Assembly (NCBI RefSeq): GCF_904426505.1
Contig: NZ_CAJGBN010000067.1
Coordinates: 1 to 64,000, forward strand
From: Rubrivivax sp. A210
GTDB lineage: Bacteria; Pseudomonadota; Gammaproteobacteria; Burkholderiales; Burkholderiaceae_C
DNA length: 64,000 bases
Direction of reading: 5' to 3'
The position numbers and the translations under genes are program-made. Positions 35,948-44,415 of this stretch are shown in pieces. A model generated the notes under the pieces. The model was not told where the DNA came from and searched no databases. It was given only the letters and a program-made list of their open reading frames with translations. How positions within the stretch are numbered: position 1 is the stretch's first letter; each line of letters opens with the position of its first letter.

Positions 35948-36666
35948 CGAGGGCGGGAACCCTGCGCCTGCTTGCCCGGGCCCTGCCCGCGCTGCTGGCG
36001 GCCGTCGTCACGGTGGCCATGGCTGCCGACCCCGCCGGCGGCCCCGCCTGGACCGCCCTGACACCGGCCCAGAAGCAGGTGCTGGCGCCGCTGCAGCAAG
36101 ACTGGGCCGGCATTGACGCGCAGCGCAAGAGCAAGTGGCTTGAGGTGGCCGCGCGCTTTCCCTCCATGCCCGCGGCCGAGCGCGAGCGCGTGCAACAGCG
36201 CATGTCCGAGTGGGCGCGCATGAGCCCGAACCAGCGCGCGCAGGCCCGGCTGCAGTTTCAAGAGGCGCAGCAGATTCCGGCTTATGAGCGCCAGGCCAAG
36301 TGGGAGGCCTACCAGGCGCTCTCGCCCGATGAGCGCAAGAGCCTGGCCGCGCGCACCAAGCCGGCCGTCTCGGCACCCACCACCCAGCCGGCGGCCTTGG
36401 TCACGAACAGCAAGCGCAATGTGGCACCCATGGCCACCGGCGCCCAAGTCAAGCCGGTTTCTCCAACGGTGGTGCAGGCCAAGCCCGGCGCCACCACCAC
36501 CAGCATGACGGCACGCGCTGACCCGCCGCCCCACCATCAGCCGGGAATGCCCAAGATCGCTGCCACGCCGGGCTTTGTCGACCGCGCCACGCTGCTGCCC
36601 AAGCGTGGGCCGCAAGGTGCCGCGGTGCGCACGCCGCCCCCGAGCGCGCCCGCCAGCCGGCCGTGA
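35944..36666 (+). CDS. DUF3106 family secreted protein
   Basis: A 240-residue protein, GTG start overlapping the previous stop. An N-terminal signal peptide ends near AMAADPAG. The conserved part is PAWTALTPAQKQVLAPLQQDWAGIDAQRKSKWLEVAARFPSM and RMSEWARMSPNQRAQARLQF, with repeated LTPAQ/MSPNQ-type motifs reminiscent of periplasmic stress sensors that bind misfolded or aggregated ligands. The C-terminal third is Pro/Ala/Thr-rich and disordered. It may sense envelope state for the sigma factor upstream. Confidence 0.8.
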   Translation: MTRAGTLRLLARALPALLAAVVTVAMAADPAGGPAWTALTPAQKQVLAPLQQDWAGIDAQRKSKWLEVAARFPSMPAAERERVQQRMSEWARMSPNQRAQARLQFQEAQQIPAYERQAKWEAYQALSPDERKSLAARTKPAVSAPTTQPAALVTNSKRNVAPMATGAQVKPVSPTVVQAKPGATTTSMTARADPPPHHQPGMPKIAATPGFVDRATLLPKRGPQGAAVRTPPPSAPASRP

Positions 36667-37181
36667 GCGCAGTTCCCAGGGCCCTGGTGACGCCAGGGCT
36701 GCGGCGCCGACTCGCCTGCTTCGCCTACGAGGGCGTGCTGCTGTTCGGCGTCGTGATGGCGGCCGGGCTGGTCTACAGCCCGCTGATGCAGCAACGCCAC
36801 GCGCTTCAGGGCAAGCAGGGATTGCAGCTCTTCGTATTTGCGGTGCTCGGCCTCTACTTCGTCTGGTTCTGGACCCGCGGCGGCCAGACGCTGGCGATGC
36901 AGACCTGGCAGATTCGGCTGGTGACGCGCACGGGTGCCCCGGTGAGCCGCTGGCGCGCCGCCTGCCGCTACCTGCTGGCATGGATGTGGTTCTTGCCCGC
37001 ACTGGCGACGCTGCACTTCACCGGCCTGGGCGCCGGCTGGCCGGCCTTCGCCGTCATCTTCGTCGGCGTACTGGCCTATGCCGGCCTGACACGGCTGCAT
37101 CCGGACCGTCAATATTGGCACGATGCGGTCTGCCGCACACGGCTGATCCAATGGACACCGCCACCTCGCAGCAAATCCTGA
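36663..37181 (+). CDS. RDD family integral membrane protein
   Basis: A 172-residue protein with an RDD signature: RRRLACFAYEGVLLFGVVM at the N-terminus, then three or four hydrophobic helices and RGGQTLAMQTWQIRLVTRTG before the last pair. It ends with LHPDRQYWHDAVCRTRLI. RDD proteins are membrane proteins, some acting in ion transport, most uncharacterised. GTG start overlaps the previous stop (GTGA). Last coupled gene of the sigma-factor operon. Confidence 0.85.
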   Translation: MSAVPRALVTPGLRRRLACFAYEGVLLFGVVMAAGLVYSPLMQQRHALQGKQGLQLFVFAVLGLYFVWFWTRGGQTLAMQTWQIRLVTRTGAPVSRWRAACRYLLAWMWFLPALATLHFTGLGAGWPAFAVIFVGVLAYAGLTRLHPDRQYWHDAVCRTRLIQWTPPPRSKS

Positions 37182-37182
37182 C

Positions 37183-37776
37183 ATGGCCACCGAACCCCTG
37201 AGCATCTGCGTCTATTGCGGCTCGCGCCACGGCGCCGACCCCGCCTACACCGAGGCCGCACGCGCCCTCGGCGCGGCCATAGGCACACGCGGGTGGCAAC
37301 TGGTCTATGGCGGGGGCAAGGTCGGCCTGATGGGCGAGGTGGCCGACGCGGTGCTGGCCCACGGCGGCCGCGTCATCGGCGTGATCCCGGAATCGCTCAA
37401 GAAGCTGGAGGTCGGCCATCTGGGCCTGCACGAACTGCACGTCGTGCCTTCGATGCATGTACGCAAGCAAATGATGGCCGAGCGGGCCGACGCCTTCGTC
37501 GCCCTGCCCGGCGGCATCGGCACGCTGGAAGAGCTTTACGAGGTCTGGACCTGGCGTCAGCTCGGCTACCATGCCAGCCCCGTGGGCCTGCTCAATATCG
37601 CCGGCTACTACGACGACATGCTGCGCTTCATGCGCCACACCGTCGACCAGGGCTTTCTGTCGCAGGCCCAGCACGATGCGCTGCTGGTGGGCACCGAGCC
37701 CGAGAGCCTGCTGCTCGAACTGGCGCGGCGCCTGGCGCCAGGGCGGCCCAAGGCTGCCGACTACACAAAAGTCTGA
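37183..37776 (+). CDS. LOG family protein (TIGR00730, phosphoribohydrolase-type)
   Basis: A 197-residue Rossmann-fold protein. The family motif PGGIGTLEELYEVWTW with its GT-x3-E core is complete, and GRVIGVIP and PSMHVRKQMMAERADAFV precede it. Characterised members release the base from nucleoside 5'-monophosphates (cytokinin riboside monophosphate in plants and some bacteria). The bacterial physiological role is often unclear. Starts 1 bp after the RDD gene stop; convergent with glnB. Confidence 0.9.
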   Translation: MATEPLSICVYCGSRHGADPAYTEAARALGAAIGTRGWQLVYGGGKVGLMGEVADAVLAHGGRVIGVIPESLKKLEVGHLGLHELHVVPSMHVRKQMMAERADAFVALPGGIGTLEELYEVWTWRQLGYHASPVGLLNIAGYYDDMLRFMRHTVDQGFLSQAQHDALLVGTEPESLLLELARRLAPGRPKAADYTKV

Positions 37777-37797
37777 GGTCGCGCGTCAGAAGCGAGC

Positions 37798-38136
37798 TCA
37801 GACCGCCGCTTCGTCGGTCTCGCCGGTGCGGATGCGCACCACCTGCTCGACGCTGGTGACAAAAATCTTGCCGTCACCGATCTTGCCGGTCTTGGCCGCC
37901 TTGACGATGGCCTCGATGCAGCGGTCGACGTCGTCGTCCTTGACGACGACCTCGATCTTCACCTTGGGCAGGAAGTCGACCACGTACTCGGCGCCCCGGT
38001 AGAGCTCGGTGTGGCCCTTCTGGCGGCCGAAGCCCTTGACCTCGGTGACGGTAAGGCCCGAGACACCCACATCGCCCAGCGATTCACGGACCTCTTCGAG
38101 CTTGAAGGGCTTGATGACGGCGGTGATCTGCTTCAT
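37798..38136 (-). CDS. glnB: PII nitrogen-regulatory protein
   Basis: A 112-residue trimeric sensor of 2-oxoglutarate and ATP/ADP that controls nitrogen assimilation. T-loop YRGAEYVVDFLPK has the uridylylation site Tyr51. The first strand reads MKQITAVIKPFKLEEVRESL and the C-terminal signature GDGKIFVTSVEQVVRIRTGE. Placement 38 bp after nadE favours glnB over glnK, which usually precedes amtB. Confidence 0.95.
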   Translation of the reverse strand: MKQITAVIKPFKLEEVRESLGDVGVSGLTVTEVKGFGRQKGHTELYRGAEYVVDFLPKVKIEVVVKDDDVDRCIEAIVKAAKTGKIGDGKIFVTSVEQVVRIRTGETDEAAV

Positions 38137-38174
38137 GGCGGGCTCCGGATGTGGGAAGGATGTTTGGCGTGGAT

Positions 38175-39860
38175 TTAAGCACGGAACCTGGACGTGATGG
38201 GATAGCGCCAGTCGCGCCCGAAGGCGCGGTGCGTGATGCGTATGCCCACCGGCGCCTGGCGCCGCTTGTACTCGTTGAACTTGATCAGGCGCGTGACGCG
38301 CTCGACGTCGGCGCGCGCATAGCCGGCGGCGACGATGGTCTCTATGCCCTGGTCTTCTTCCATGTAGAGCGCCAGGATGGCGTCGAGCACCTCATAGGGG
38401 GGCAGGCTGTCCTGGTCGGTCTGGTCGGGGCGCAGTTCAGCCGAGGGCGGCCGCGTGATGATGCGCTCGGGAATCACCGGCCCCAGGCTGCCATCGGCGC
38501 GCCGTGCGGGCTGGCGGTTCTTCCATTCGGCCAGGCGGTAGACCAGGGTCTTGGCCACGTCCTTGATGACGGCGAAGCCGCCCGCCATGTCACCGTAGAG
38601 CGTGCAGTAGCCGGTGGCCATCTCGCTCTTGTTGCCGGTGGTCAGCACGATGGCGCCGGTCTTGTTGGACAACGCCATCAGCAACGTGCCGCGGATGCGC
38701 GCCTGCAGGTTCTCTTCGGTCGTGTCTTCGGCCAGGCCGGCAAACTGCGGCGCCAGGCCGGCGCGGAAGGCCTGGAACATGGGTTCGATGGCGATTTCGT
38801 CGTAGCGCACGCCCAGGCGCGAGGCCATCTCACGCGCATCGATCCAGGAGATGTCGGCCGTGTAGGGCGAGGGCATCATCACCGCACGCACGCGGTCGGC
38901 ACCCAGCGCGTCCACCGCCAGTGCCAGCACCAGGGCCGAGTCGATGCCGCCCGACAGGCCGATGAGGGCGCCCGGGAAGCCGTTCTTGCCGAGATAGTCG
39001 CGCACGCCCAGCACCAGCGCTGCCCAGGCCTGGGCCTCGGGCTCCGGCACCGGGTGGATGACGCCGCGCGGCACGCGGTCGGCCCCGATATCGATCATCA
39101 GCAGCGCGTCCTCGAAGGCCGGTGCGCGTGCGCAGATCGCGCCCACGGCATCGAGCGCAAACGAGGCACCGTCGAAGACGACCTCGTCCTGGCCGCCCAC
39201 CAGATGGGCGTAGAGCAGCGGCCGGCCGCAGGCGCGCGCCCGCTCGGCCATGCGCTGCTCGCGCTCGCCGGCCTTGTCGAGGTGGAAGGGCGAGGCGTTG
39301 AGCACGCACAGCAACTCGGCGCCAGCAGCGCAGGCGGCGCGCGCCGGCTCATCGAACCAGGCGTCCTCGCAGATCAGCAGGCCGACCCGCAGCCCCCCAA
39401 CCTCGAACACCAGCGGCGCCATGCCCGCATCACGGCCGGAGACGAAGTAGCGCCGTTCGTCGAAGACCTGGTAGTTGGGCAGCTCGCGCTTGCAGTAGGT
39501 GCCGACGACGACGCCGCCGGCCAGCACCGAGGCCGCATTGAAGCGCCGCTGCACGGCCAGCGACTTGGACCTAAGATCGCCGCGCCCATCGATGGCCTGA
39601 GGGTGGCCGACAACCAGGTGCAGGCCCTCGCAATCGGCCAGGCTGGCTGCCAGGGCCTGCAACTCGGCCTCGCAGGCCTGCATGAAGGCCGGGCGCAGCA
39701 GCAGGTCTTCGGGCGGGTAGCCGGTGAGCACCAGCTCGGGCGCCACCACCAGCCGGGCGCCGGCCGCGTGGGCGCGCCGGGCCGCATCAGCGAGCAGGCG
39801 GGCGTTGCCGGGCAGATCGCCCACTGTCGGATTCAGCTGCGCCAGCGCCACTTTCAACAT
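38175..39860 (-). CDS. nadE: Glutamine-dependent NAD+ synthetase
   Basis: A 561-residue two-domain enzyme. The N-terminal nitrilase-type glutaminase has Glu in APELVLTGYPPEDLL, Lys in YCKRELPNYQ and Cys in LLICEDAWFDEP. The C-terminal ammonia-dependent synthetase has the PP-loop LIGLSGGIDSALVLALA. It amidates nicotinate adenine dinucleotide to NAD. The start ATG at 39860 is 12 bp from the divergent gene; the much longer open frame to 41003 is antisense to that gene and not real. Likely operon with glnB. Confidence 0.96.
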   Translation of the reverse strand: MLKVALAQLNPTVGDLPGNARLLADAARRAHAAGARLVVAPELVLTGYPPEDLLLRPAFMQACEAELQALAASLADCEGLHLVVGHPQAIDGRGDLRSKSLAVQRRFNAASVLAGGVVVGTYCKRELPNYQVFDERRYFVSGRDAGMAPLVFEVGGLRVGLLICEDAWFDEPARAACAAGAELLCVLNASPFHLDKAGEREQRMAERARACGRPLLYAHLVGGQDEVVFDGASFALDAVGAICARAPAFEDALLMIDIGADRVPRGVIHPVPEPEAQAWAALVLGVRDYLGKNGFPGALIGLSGGIDSALVLALAVDALGADRVRAVMMPSPYTADISWIDAREMASRLGVRYDEIAIEPMFQAFRAGLAPQFAGLAEDTTEENLQARIRGTLLMALSNKTGAIVLTTGNKSEMATGYCTLYGDMAGGFAVIKDVAKTLVYRLAEWKNRQPARRADGSLGPVIPERIITRPPSAELRPDQTDQDSLPPYEVLDAILALYMEEDQGIETIVAAGYARADVERVTRLIKFNEYKRRQAPVGIRITHRAFGRDWRYPITSRFRA

Positions 39861-39872
39861 GCAAGACCCTGA

Positions 39873-41048
39873 ATGACGCCGATGGAATTCACTGCGAACG
39901 ATTATGTCATCGGCCTTCACGACGACCCGCTGGCGCTGGACGCCGCGGCCTGGAACGCCTTGCTGGCCACGCAGCCCTCGCCCACGCCCTTCATGCGCCA
40001 CGAATACCTGGCGGCTCTGCACGCCTCGGCCAGTGCCGTGCCGGGCACAGGCTGGTCGCCGCGCTTCCTGACGCTGCACCAGGGCGGCCGGCTGCAGGCG
40101 GCCTGCGCACTCTATGCCAAGAGCCACTCCTACGGCGAATACGTCTTCGACTGGGCCTGGGCCGACGCCTACCGCCGCCACGGCCTGCGCTACTACCCCA
40201 AGCTGCTGGGCGCCGTGCCCTTCACGCCGGTGTCGGGCACGCGCCTGCTGGCTCAGGACGAAGCCTGGCGCACTCTTCTCGTCGAGGCCCTGGGCCAACT
40301 GGCGCGCGAGTCGAAGCTGTCGTCGGCCCACCTGCTCTTTGTCGACGACGCCGACCGCGCGGCGCTGGGGCGCGCCGGCTGGATGCTGCGCGAGGGCGTT
40401 CAATTCCACTGGACCCATGACGCGGCCCAGCCGGTGGCCGATTTTCCCGCCCTGTTGGCCCGCATGCAGCGCGACAAGCGCAAGAAGATCCAGCAGGAGC
40501 GCCGCCGCGTCGCCGAGCAGGGCGTGAAGTTCAGCGTGTACGAGGGCGCGGCCATCACGGCGCCGCTGTGGGACTTTTTCTACCGCTGCTACACCCTCAC
40601 TTACCAGGCGCACCAGAGCACGCCCTATCTGACGCGCGACTTCTTCGCGCGCATGGCGGCTGCCATGCCCGAGCATTGGCTGATGTTCGTGGCGCGGCGC
40701 GCCGGTGAGCCGGTGGCGACCTCGCTGGTCGCCATCGACCGCGAGCGCGGCGCGGCCTGGGGTCGCTACTGGGGCTGCGTCGAGCCCATCCCCTGCCTGC
40801 ACTTCGAGGCCTGCTACTACCAGCCGCTGGCCTGGTGCCTGGCGAATGGCATGACGCGCTTCGAAGGCGGTGCCCAGGGCGAGCACAAGATGGCGCGCGG
40901 CCTGCTGCCGGTGGCCACGGCCTCGGCGCATTGGCTGCGCGACGAGCGCTTTGCCGGCGCCGTGGCCGATTTCCTGGCCAGCGAGAGCCAGGGCCTGGCG
41001 CAATACACGGACGAGTTGCGCGAGCGCAACCCGTTCAAGGCGGCCTGA
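39873..41048 (+). CDS. FemAB-like GNAT-fold acyltransferase (PF04339 type)
   Basis: A 391-residue protein with features of the peptidoglycan biosynthesis/recognition FemAB-like group: SPTPFMRHEYLAALHASASA at the N-terminus, MQRDKRKKIQQERRRV in the middle, and ACYYQPLAWCLANGMTRFEGGAQGEHKMARGLLP near the end. The substrate is unknown. ATG at 39873 is used; a second ATG at 39882 is possible. Only 12 bp separate it from nadE, so each promoter must lie in the other's coding region or transcription is otherwise arranged. Confidence 0.85.
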   Translation: MTPMEFTANDYVIGLHDDPLALDAAAWNALLATQPSPTPFMRHEYLAALHASASAVPGTGWSPRFLTLHQGGRLQAACALYAKSHSYGEYVFDWAWADAYRRHGLRYYPKLLGAVPFTPVSGTRLLAQDEAWRTLLVEALGQLARESKLSSAHLLFVDDADRAALGRAGWMLREGVQFHWTHDAAQPVADFPALLARMQRDKRKKIQQERRRVAEQGVKFSVYEGAAITAPLWDFFYRCYTLTYQAHQSTPYLTRDFFARMAAAMPEHWLMFVARRAGEPVATSLVAIDRERGAAWGRYWGCVEPIPCLHFEACYYQPLAWCLANGMTRFEGGAQGEHKMARGLLPVATASAHWLRDERFAGAVADFLASESQGLAQYTDELRERNPFKAA

Positions 41049-41066
41049 GCAAGCCGCCCTTGAGTG

Positions 41067-41606
41067 TCAGCCGGCGTGGGCGGCCTTGAAGTTGGCCATG
41101 CCGGTGGTGACTTCCTGCTTGGCGGCCTCGGGGCCTTCCCAGCCCAGCACCTTGACCCACTTGCCAACTTCGAGATCCTTGTAGTGCTCGAAGAAGTGCT
41201 GGATGGTCTTCAGGCGCAGCGGGTTGAGGTCTTCCGGCTTTTTCCACTGCGTGTAGATCGACAGGATCTTGTCGATGGGCACGGCAATCAGCTTGTTGTC
41301 GCCGCCGGCCTCGTCGTCCATGCGCAGCATGCCCAGCGGGCGGCAGGTGACGACCACGCCCGGAATCAGCGGCACCGGCGTGATGACGAGCACGTCGACC
41401 GGGTCGCCGTCGTCGGCCAGGGTATTGGGGATGTAGCCGTAATTGCACGGGTAGTGCATGGCCGTGCTCATGAAGCGGTCGACGAAGAGCGCGCCGGTTT
41501 CGTGGTCGACCTCGTACTTGATCGGGTCGGCATTCATCGGAATCTCGATGATGACGTTGAATTCGTCCGGAGCCTTTTCGCCCGGGGTCACGTTGTGCAG
41601 GCTCAT
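41067..41606 (-). CDS. ppa: Inorganic pyrophosphatase (family I, soluble)
   Basis: A 179-residue cytoplasmic Mg-dependent enzyme. Active-site residues are visible in EIPMNADPIKYEVD, YPCNYGYIPNTLADDGDPVDVLV (with the D-x-D-P-x-D signature) and KPEDLNPL. ATG at 41606 gives the family-typical start MSLHNVTPGEKAPDEF. Lies head to head with the membrane pyrophosphatase gene, 217 bp apart. Confidence 0.96.
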   Translation of the reverse strand: MSLHNVTPGEKAPDEFNVIIEIPMNADPIKYEVDHETGALFVDRFMSTAMHYPCNYGYIPNTLADDGDPVDVLVITPVPLIPGVVVTCRPLGMLRMDDEAGGDNKLIAVPIDKILSIYTQWKKPEDLNPLRLKTIQHFFEHYKDLEVGKWVKVLGWEGPEAAKQEVTTGMANFKAAHAG

Positions 41607-41823
41607 GGTGGTGCTTCGCTTGTACGGCCGTCGTGGCCTTGATGGGGCAGATTCTAGAGGTCGAACTTGCCCTGCCCTGACGCAGCGCAAACTTCCGCTG
41701 GCAAACCCGACGCGGAAGCGCCGACGCCATCCGTTAGCATCCGCCGCGCGGCAAATGCCCCCTGGCGAGGCCTGGATACGGGCGCGCCATCAGAAATCCG
41801 AAACGAGGAAGGAGATTCACCCT

Positions 41824-44016
41824 ATGAGCACCTCCATGGCGCTGTACTTGGCGCTGGCGTGCGGCCTGGCCGCCGTCGTCTACGGCTTCGTCCAGCGAAG
41901 TTGGATCCTGAGCCAGGACGCGGGCAGCGCCCGCATGCAGGAGATTTCCAACGCCATCCAGCAGGGCGCCGCCGCCTATCTGGCGCGGCAGTACCGCACC
42001 ATCGCCATCGTCGGCGTCGTGCTGGCGGTGCTGATCCTTGTCTTCCTGGGCACCAAGACGGCCGTCGGTTTCGTGCTTGGCGCGCTGCTGTCGGGCGCCT
42101 GTGGCTTCATCGGCATGAACGTCTCGGTGCGCGCCAACGTGCGCACCGCCCAGGCGGCCACCAAGGGCATTGGCCCGGCACTGGATGTCGCCTTCAAGGG
42201 CGGTGCCATCACCGGCATGCTGGTGGTGGGCCTGGGACTGCTGGGCGTGGGCGGCTTCTTCCTCGCCATCACCGGCGGCGTCAACGTCGATCCCGAGACG
42301 CTCAAGCCGCTGCTGGGCCTGGCCTTCGGCTCGTCGCTGATCTCCATCTTCGCGCGCCTGGGCGGCGGCATCTTCACCAAGGGCGCCGACGTCGGCGCTG
42401 ACCTGGTGGGCAAGGTCGAGGCCGGCATCCCCGAGGACGATCCGCGCAACCCGGCGGTGATCGCCGACAACGTGGGCGACAACGTCGGCGACTGCGCCGG
42501 TATGGCGGCCGACCTGTTCGAGACCTATGCCGTGACGCTGATCGCGGCCATGGCCCTGGGCGCGCTGATGGTCAAGAACGCCGCGGTCGCTGCGGTGGTC
42601 TACCCCATGGTACTGGGTGGCGTCTCCATCATCGCCTCCATCATCGGCTGCGGCTTCGTCAAGGCCACGCCGGGCATGAAGAACGTGATGCCCGCCCTGT
42701 ACAAGGGCCTGATCGTCGCTGGCGTGCTGTCCTTCATCGCCTTCATCGCCGTCACCAAGGTGGTGATGCCCGATGACGCGCTCGGCGCCGGCACGCAGAT
42801 GCGCCTGATCGGCGCCTGCCTGGTGGGCCTGCTGCTCACCGCCGCCATGGTCTGGATCACCGAGTTCTACACCGGCACCCAGTACAGCCCGGTGCAGCAC
42901 ATCGCGCAGGCCTCGACCACCGGCCACGGCACCAACATCATCGCCGGCCTGGGCGTGAGCATGAAGTCCACCGCCTACCCGGTGATCTTCATCTGTGCCG
43001 CCATCTACGCCGCCTTCGCACTGGCCGGCCTCTACGGCATCGCCATCGCCGCCACTTCGATGCTGAGCATGGCCGGCATCGTGGTCGCGCTCGACGCCTA
43101 CGGCCCCATCACCGACAACGCCGGCGGCATCGCCGAGATGGCCGAATTGCCCAGCAGCGTGCGCGACATCACCGACCCGCTGGACGCCGTGGGCAACACC
43201 ACCAAGGCCGTCACCAAGGGCTATGCCATCGGCTCCGCCGGCCTCGCCGCGCTGGTGCTGTTCGCCGACTACACCCACGCGCTGGAAGCGCGCGGCATGG
43301 CGCTCAGCTTCGACCTCAGCGACCACAAGGTGATCGTGGGCCTCTTCATTGGCGGCCTCATCCCCTACCTCTTCGGCGCGATGGCGATGGAGGCCGTGGG
43401 CCGCGCCGCCGGCGCCGTGGTGGTGGAAGTGCGCAAGCAGTTCGCCGACGGCCAGATCATGGCCAACAAGCGCAAGCCCGACTACAGCGCCGCGGTCGAC
43501 ATGCTCACCACGGCGGCGATCAAGGAAATGATCGTGCCCTCGCTGCTGCCTGTGGTGGCCCCCATCGTGGTGGGCATGCTGCTCGGCCCGGCCGCGCTGG
43601 GCGGCCTGCTGATGGGCACCATCGTCACCGGCCTCTTCGTCGGCATCAGCATGTGTACCGGCGGCGGCGCCTGGGACAACGCCAAGAAACTGATCGAGGA
43701 AGGCTTCACCGACAGCAACGGCGTGCTGCACAAGAAGGGCGGCGACGCACACAAGAGCGCCGTCACCGGCGACACCGTGGGCGACCCCTACAAGGACACC
43801 GCCGGCCCGGCCGTCAACCCGCTGATCAAGATCATCAACATCGTAGCCCTGCTGATCGTGCCGCTGCTCCCGATGACGGCTGCCACCAAGGCGACCGAGC
43901 ACCCGGCAGCGGCAGGGCCTGCCGCTGCCACGCCCGCGGCGACCCCGGCGGCGCCGGCCGCGACGGCGGCGCCGGCCACCACTGCCGATGCGGCTTCGGC
44001 CGCTGCCTCGCGCTGA
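41824..44016 (+). CDS. hppA: K+-independent H+-translocating membrane pyrophosphatase
   Basis: A 730-residue integral membrane proton pump driven by pyrophosphate hydrolysis, with about 16 helices. Signature substrate motifs DNVGDNVGDCAGMAADLFE and DTVGDPYKDTAGPAVNP are intact. The segment GNTTKAVTKGYAIGSAGLAAL carries Lys where K+-dependent pumps have Ala, so I assign the K+-independent H+ type. The last 45 residues are an Ala/Pro/Thr-rich tail beyond the usual C-terminus. It is followed by a strong terminator. Confidence 0.96.
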   Translation: MSTSMALYLALACGLAAVVYGFVQRSWILSQDAGSARMQEISNAIQQGAAAYLARQYRTIAIVGVVLAVLILVFLGTKTAVGFVLGALLSGACGFIGMNVSVRANVRTAQAATKGIGPALDVAFKGGAITGMLVVGLGLLGVGGFFLAITGGVNVDPETLKPLLGLAFGSSLISIFARLGGGIFTKGADVGADLVGKVEAGIPEDDPRNPAVIADNVGDNVGDCAGMAADLFETYAVTLIAAMALGALMVKNAAVAAVVYPMVLGGVSIIASIIGCGFVKATPGMKNVMPALYKGLIVAGVLSFIAFIAVTKVVMPDDALGAGTQMRLIGACLVGLLLTAAMVWITEFYTGTQYSPVQHIAQASTTGHGTNIIAGLGVSMKSTAYPVIFICAAIYAAFALAGLYGIAIAATSMLSMAGIVVALDAYGPITDNAGGIAEMAELPSSVRDITDPLDAVGNTTKAVTKGYAIGSAGLAALVLFADYTHALEARGMALSFDLSDHKVIVGLFIGGLIPYLFGAMAMEAVGRAAGAVVVEVRKQFADGQIMANKRKPDYSAAVDMLTTAAIKEMIVPSLLPVVAPIVVGMLLGPAALGGLLMGTIVTGLFVGISMCTGGGAWDNAKKLIEEGFTDSNGVLHKKGGDAHKSAVTGDTVGDPYKDTAGPAVNPLIKIINIVALLIVPLLPMTAATKATEHPAAAGPAAATPAATPAAPAATAAPATTADAASAAASR

Positions 44017-44044
44017 GGCGCGTCAGCCAGAACCGGCCCCAGAC

Positions 44045-44085
44045 AAAAGGCCGGTCGCCGCGAACCACGCGGCGACCGGCCTTTT
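44045..44085. terminator. Strong bidirectional intrinsic terminator
   Basis: An 18-bp perfect stem AAAAGGCCGGTCGCCGCG / CGCGGCGACCGGCCTTTT has a 5-nt loop. It is followed by TTTTTATTTTTT on the plus strand, ending hppA. The A-run at the 5' arm gives TTTT on the minus strand, so it also suits the leftward gene at 44120. Confidence 0.92.
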
Positions 44086-44119
44086 TATTTTTTCCCCGCC
44101 CCAAGCGGGGTGCTGCGGC

Positions 44120-44323
44120 CTAGACGGCGGCGATCTGCCGGCGCTGGGCGCTCGGCGGCAACACGATGGTGGGCACCACCATTTGCGTGTGCGAGCCCTC
44201 GACACGCTCGGCCGCAGGATCGAGATCCCGCGCGTTGGCTTCGCTCAAGGGGTAGCGGGTGACGTAGCGGCGTTGGCTCACCGGATCGGTGACGCGCCAG
44301 CGGTAGAGGTCGACGATTTGCAT
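44120..44323 (-). CDS. Small conserved-looking hypothetical protein
   Basis: Sixty-seven residues, MQIVDLYRWRVTDP... followed by RYVTRYPLSEANARDLDPAAERVEGSHTQMVV. No signal peptide or membrane segment. The compact beta-rich start (YRWRVTDPVSQRRYVTRY) reads like a small folded domain, and codon use is normal, supporting a real gene. Function unknown. It is followed leftward by the bidirectional terminator. Confidence 0.6.
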   Translation of the reverse strand: MQIVDLYRWRVTDPVSQRRYVTRYPLSEANARDLDPAAERVEGSHTQMVVPTIVLPPSAQRRQIAAV

Positions 44324-44415
44324 GCCGAGAGTGTGGCGCGACGCCGCGCTGCCGGGGCCCCGCGAGGTGTGAAGCTCTCCACACCTGGGCGTAGATTCTT
44401 TGCGTGGGCCAGCCG

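Noticed and set aside
39861..41003. N-terminal extension of nadE upstream to 41003
   Set aside because: Antisense to the FemAB-like gene. Family-typical nadE starts at MLKVALAQLNPTVGD (39860).
41734..43902. A 722-residue minus-strand frame over hppA
   Set aside because: Composition is His/Gly/Ala/Asp-rich, a mirror of the membrane protein. hppA has all catalytic motifs in the plus frame.
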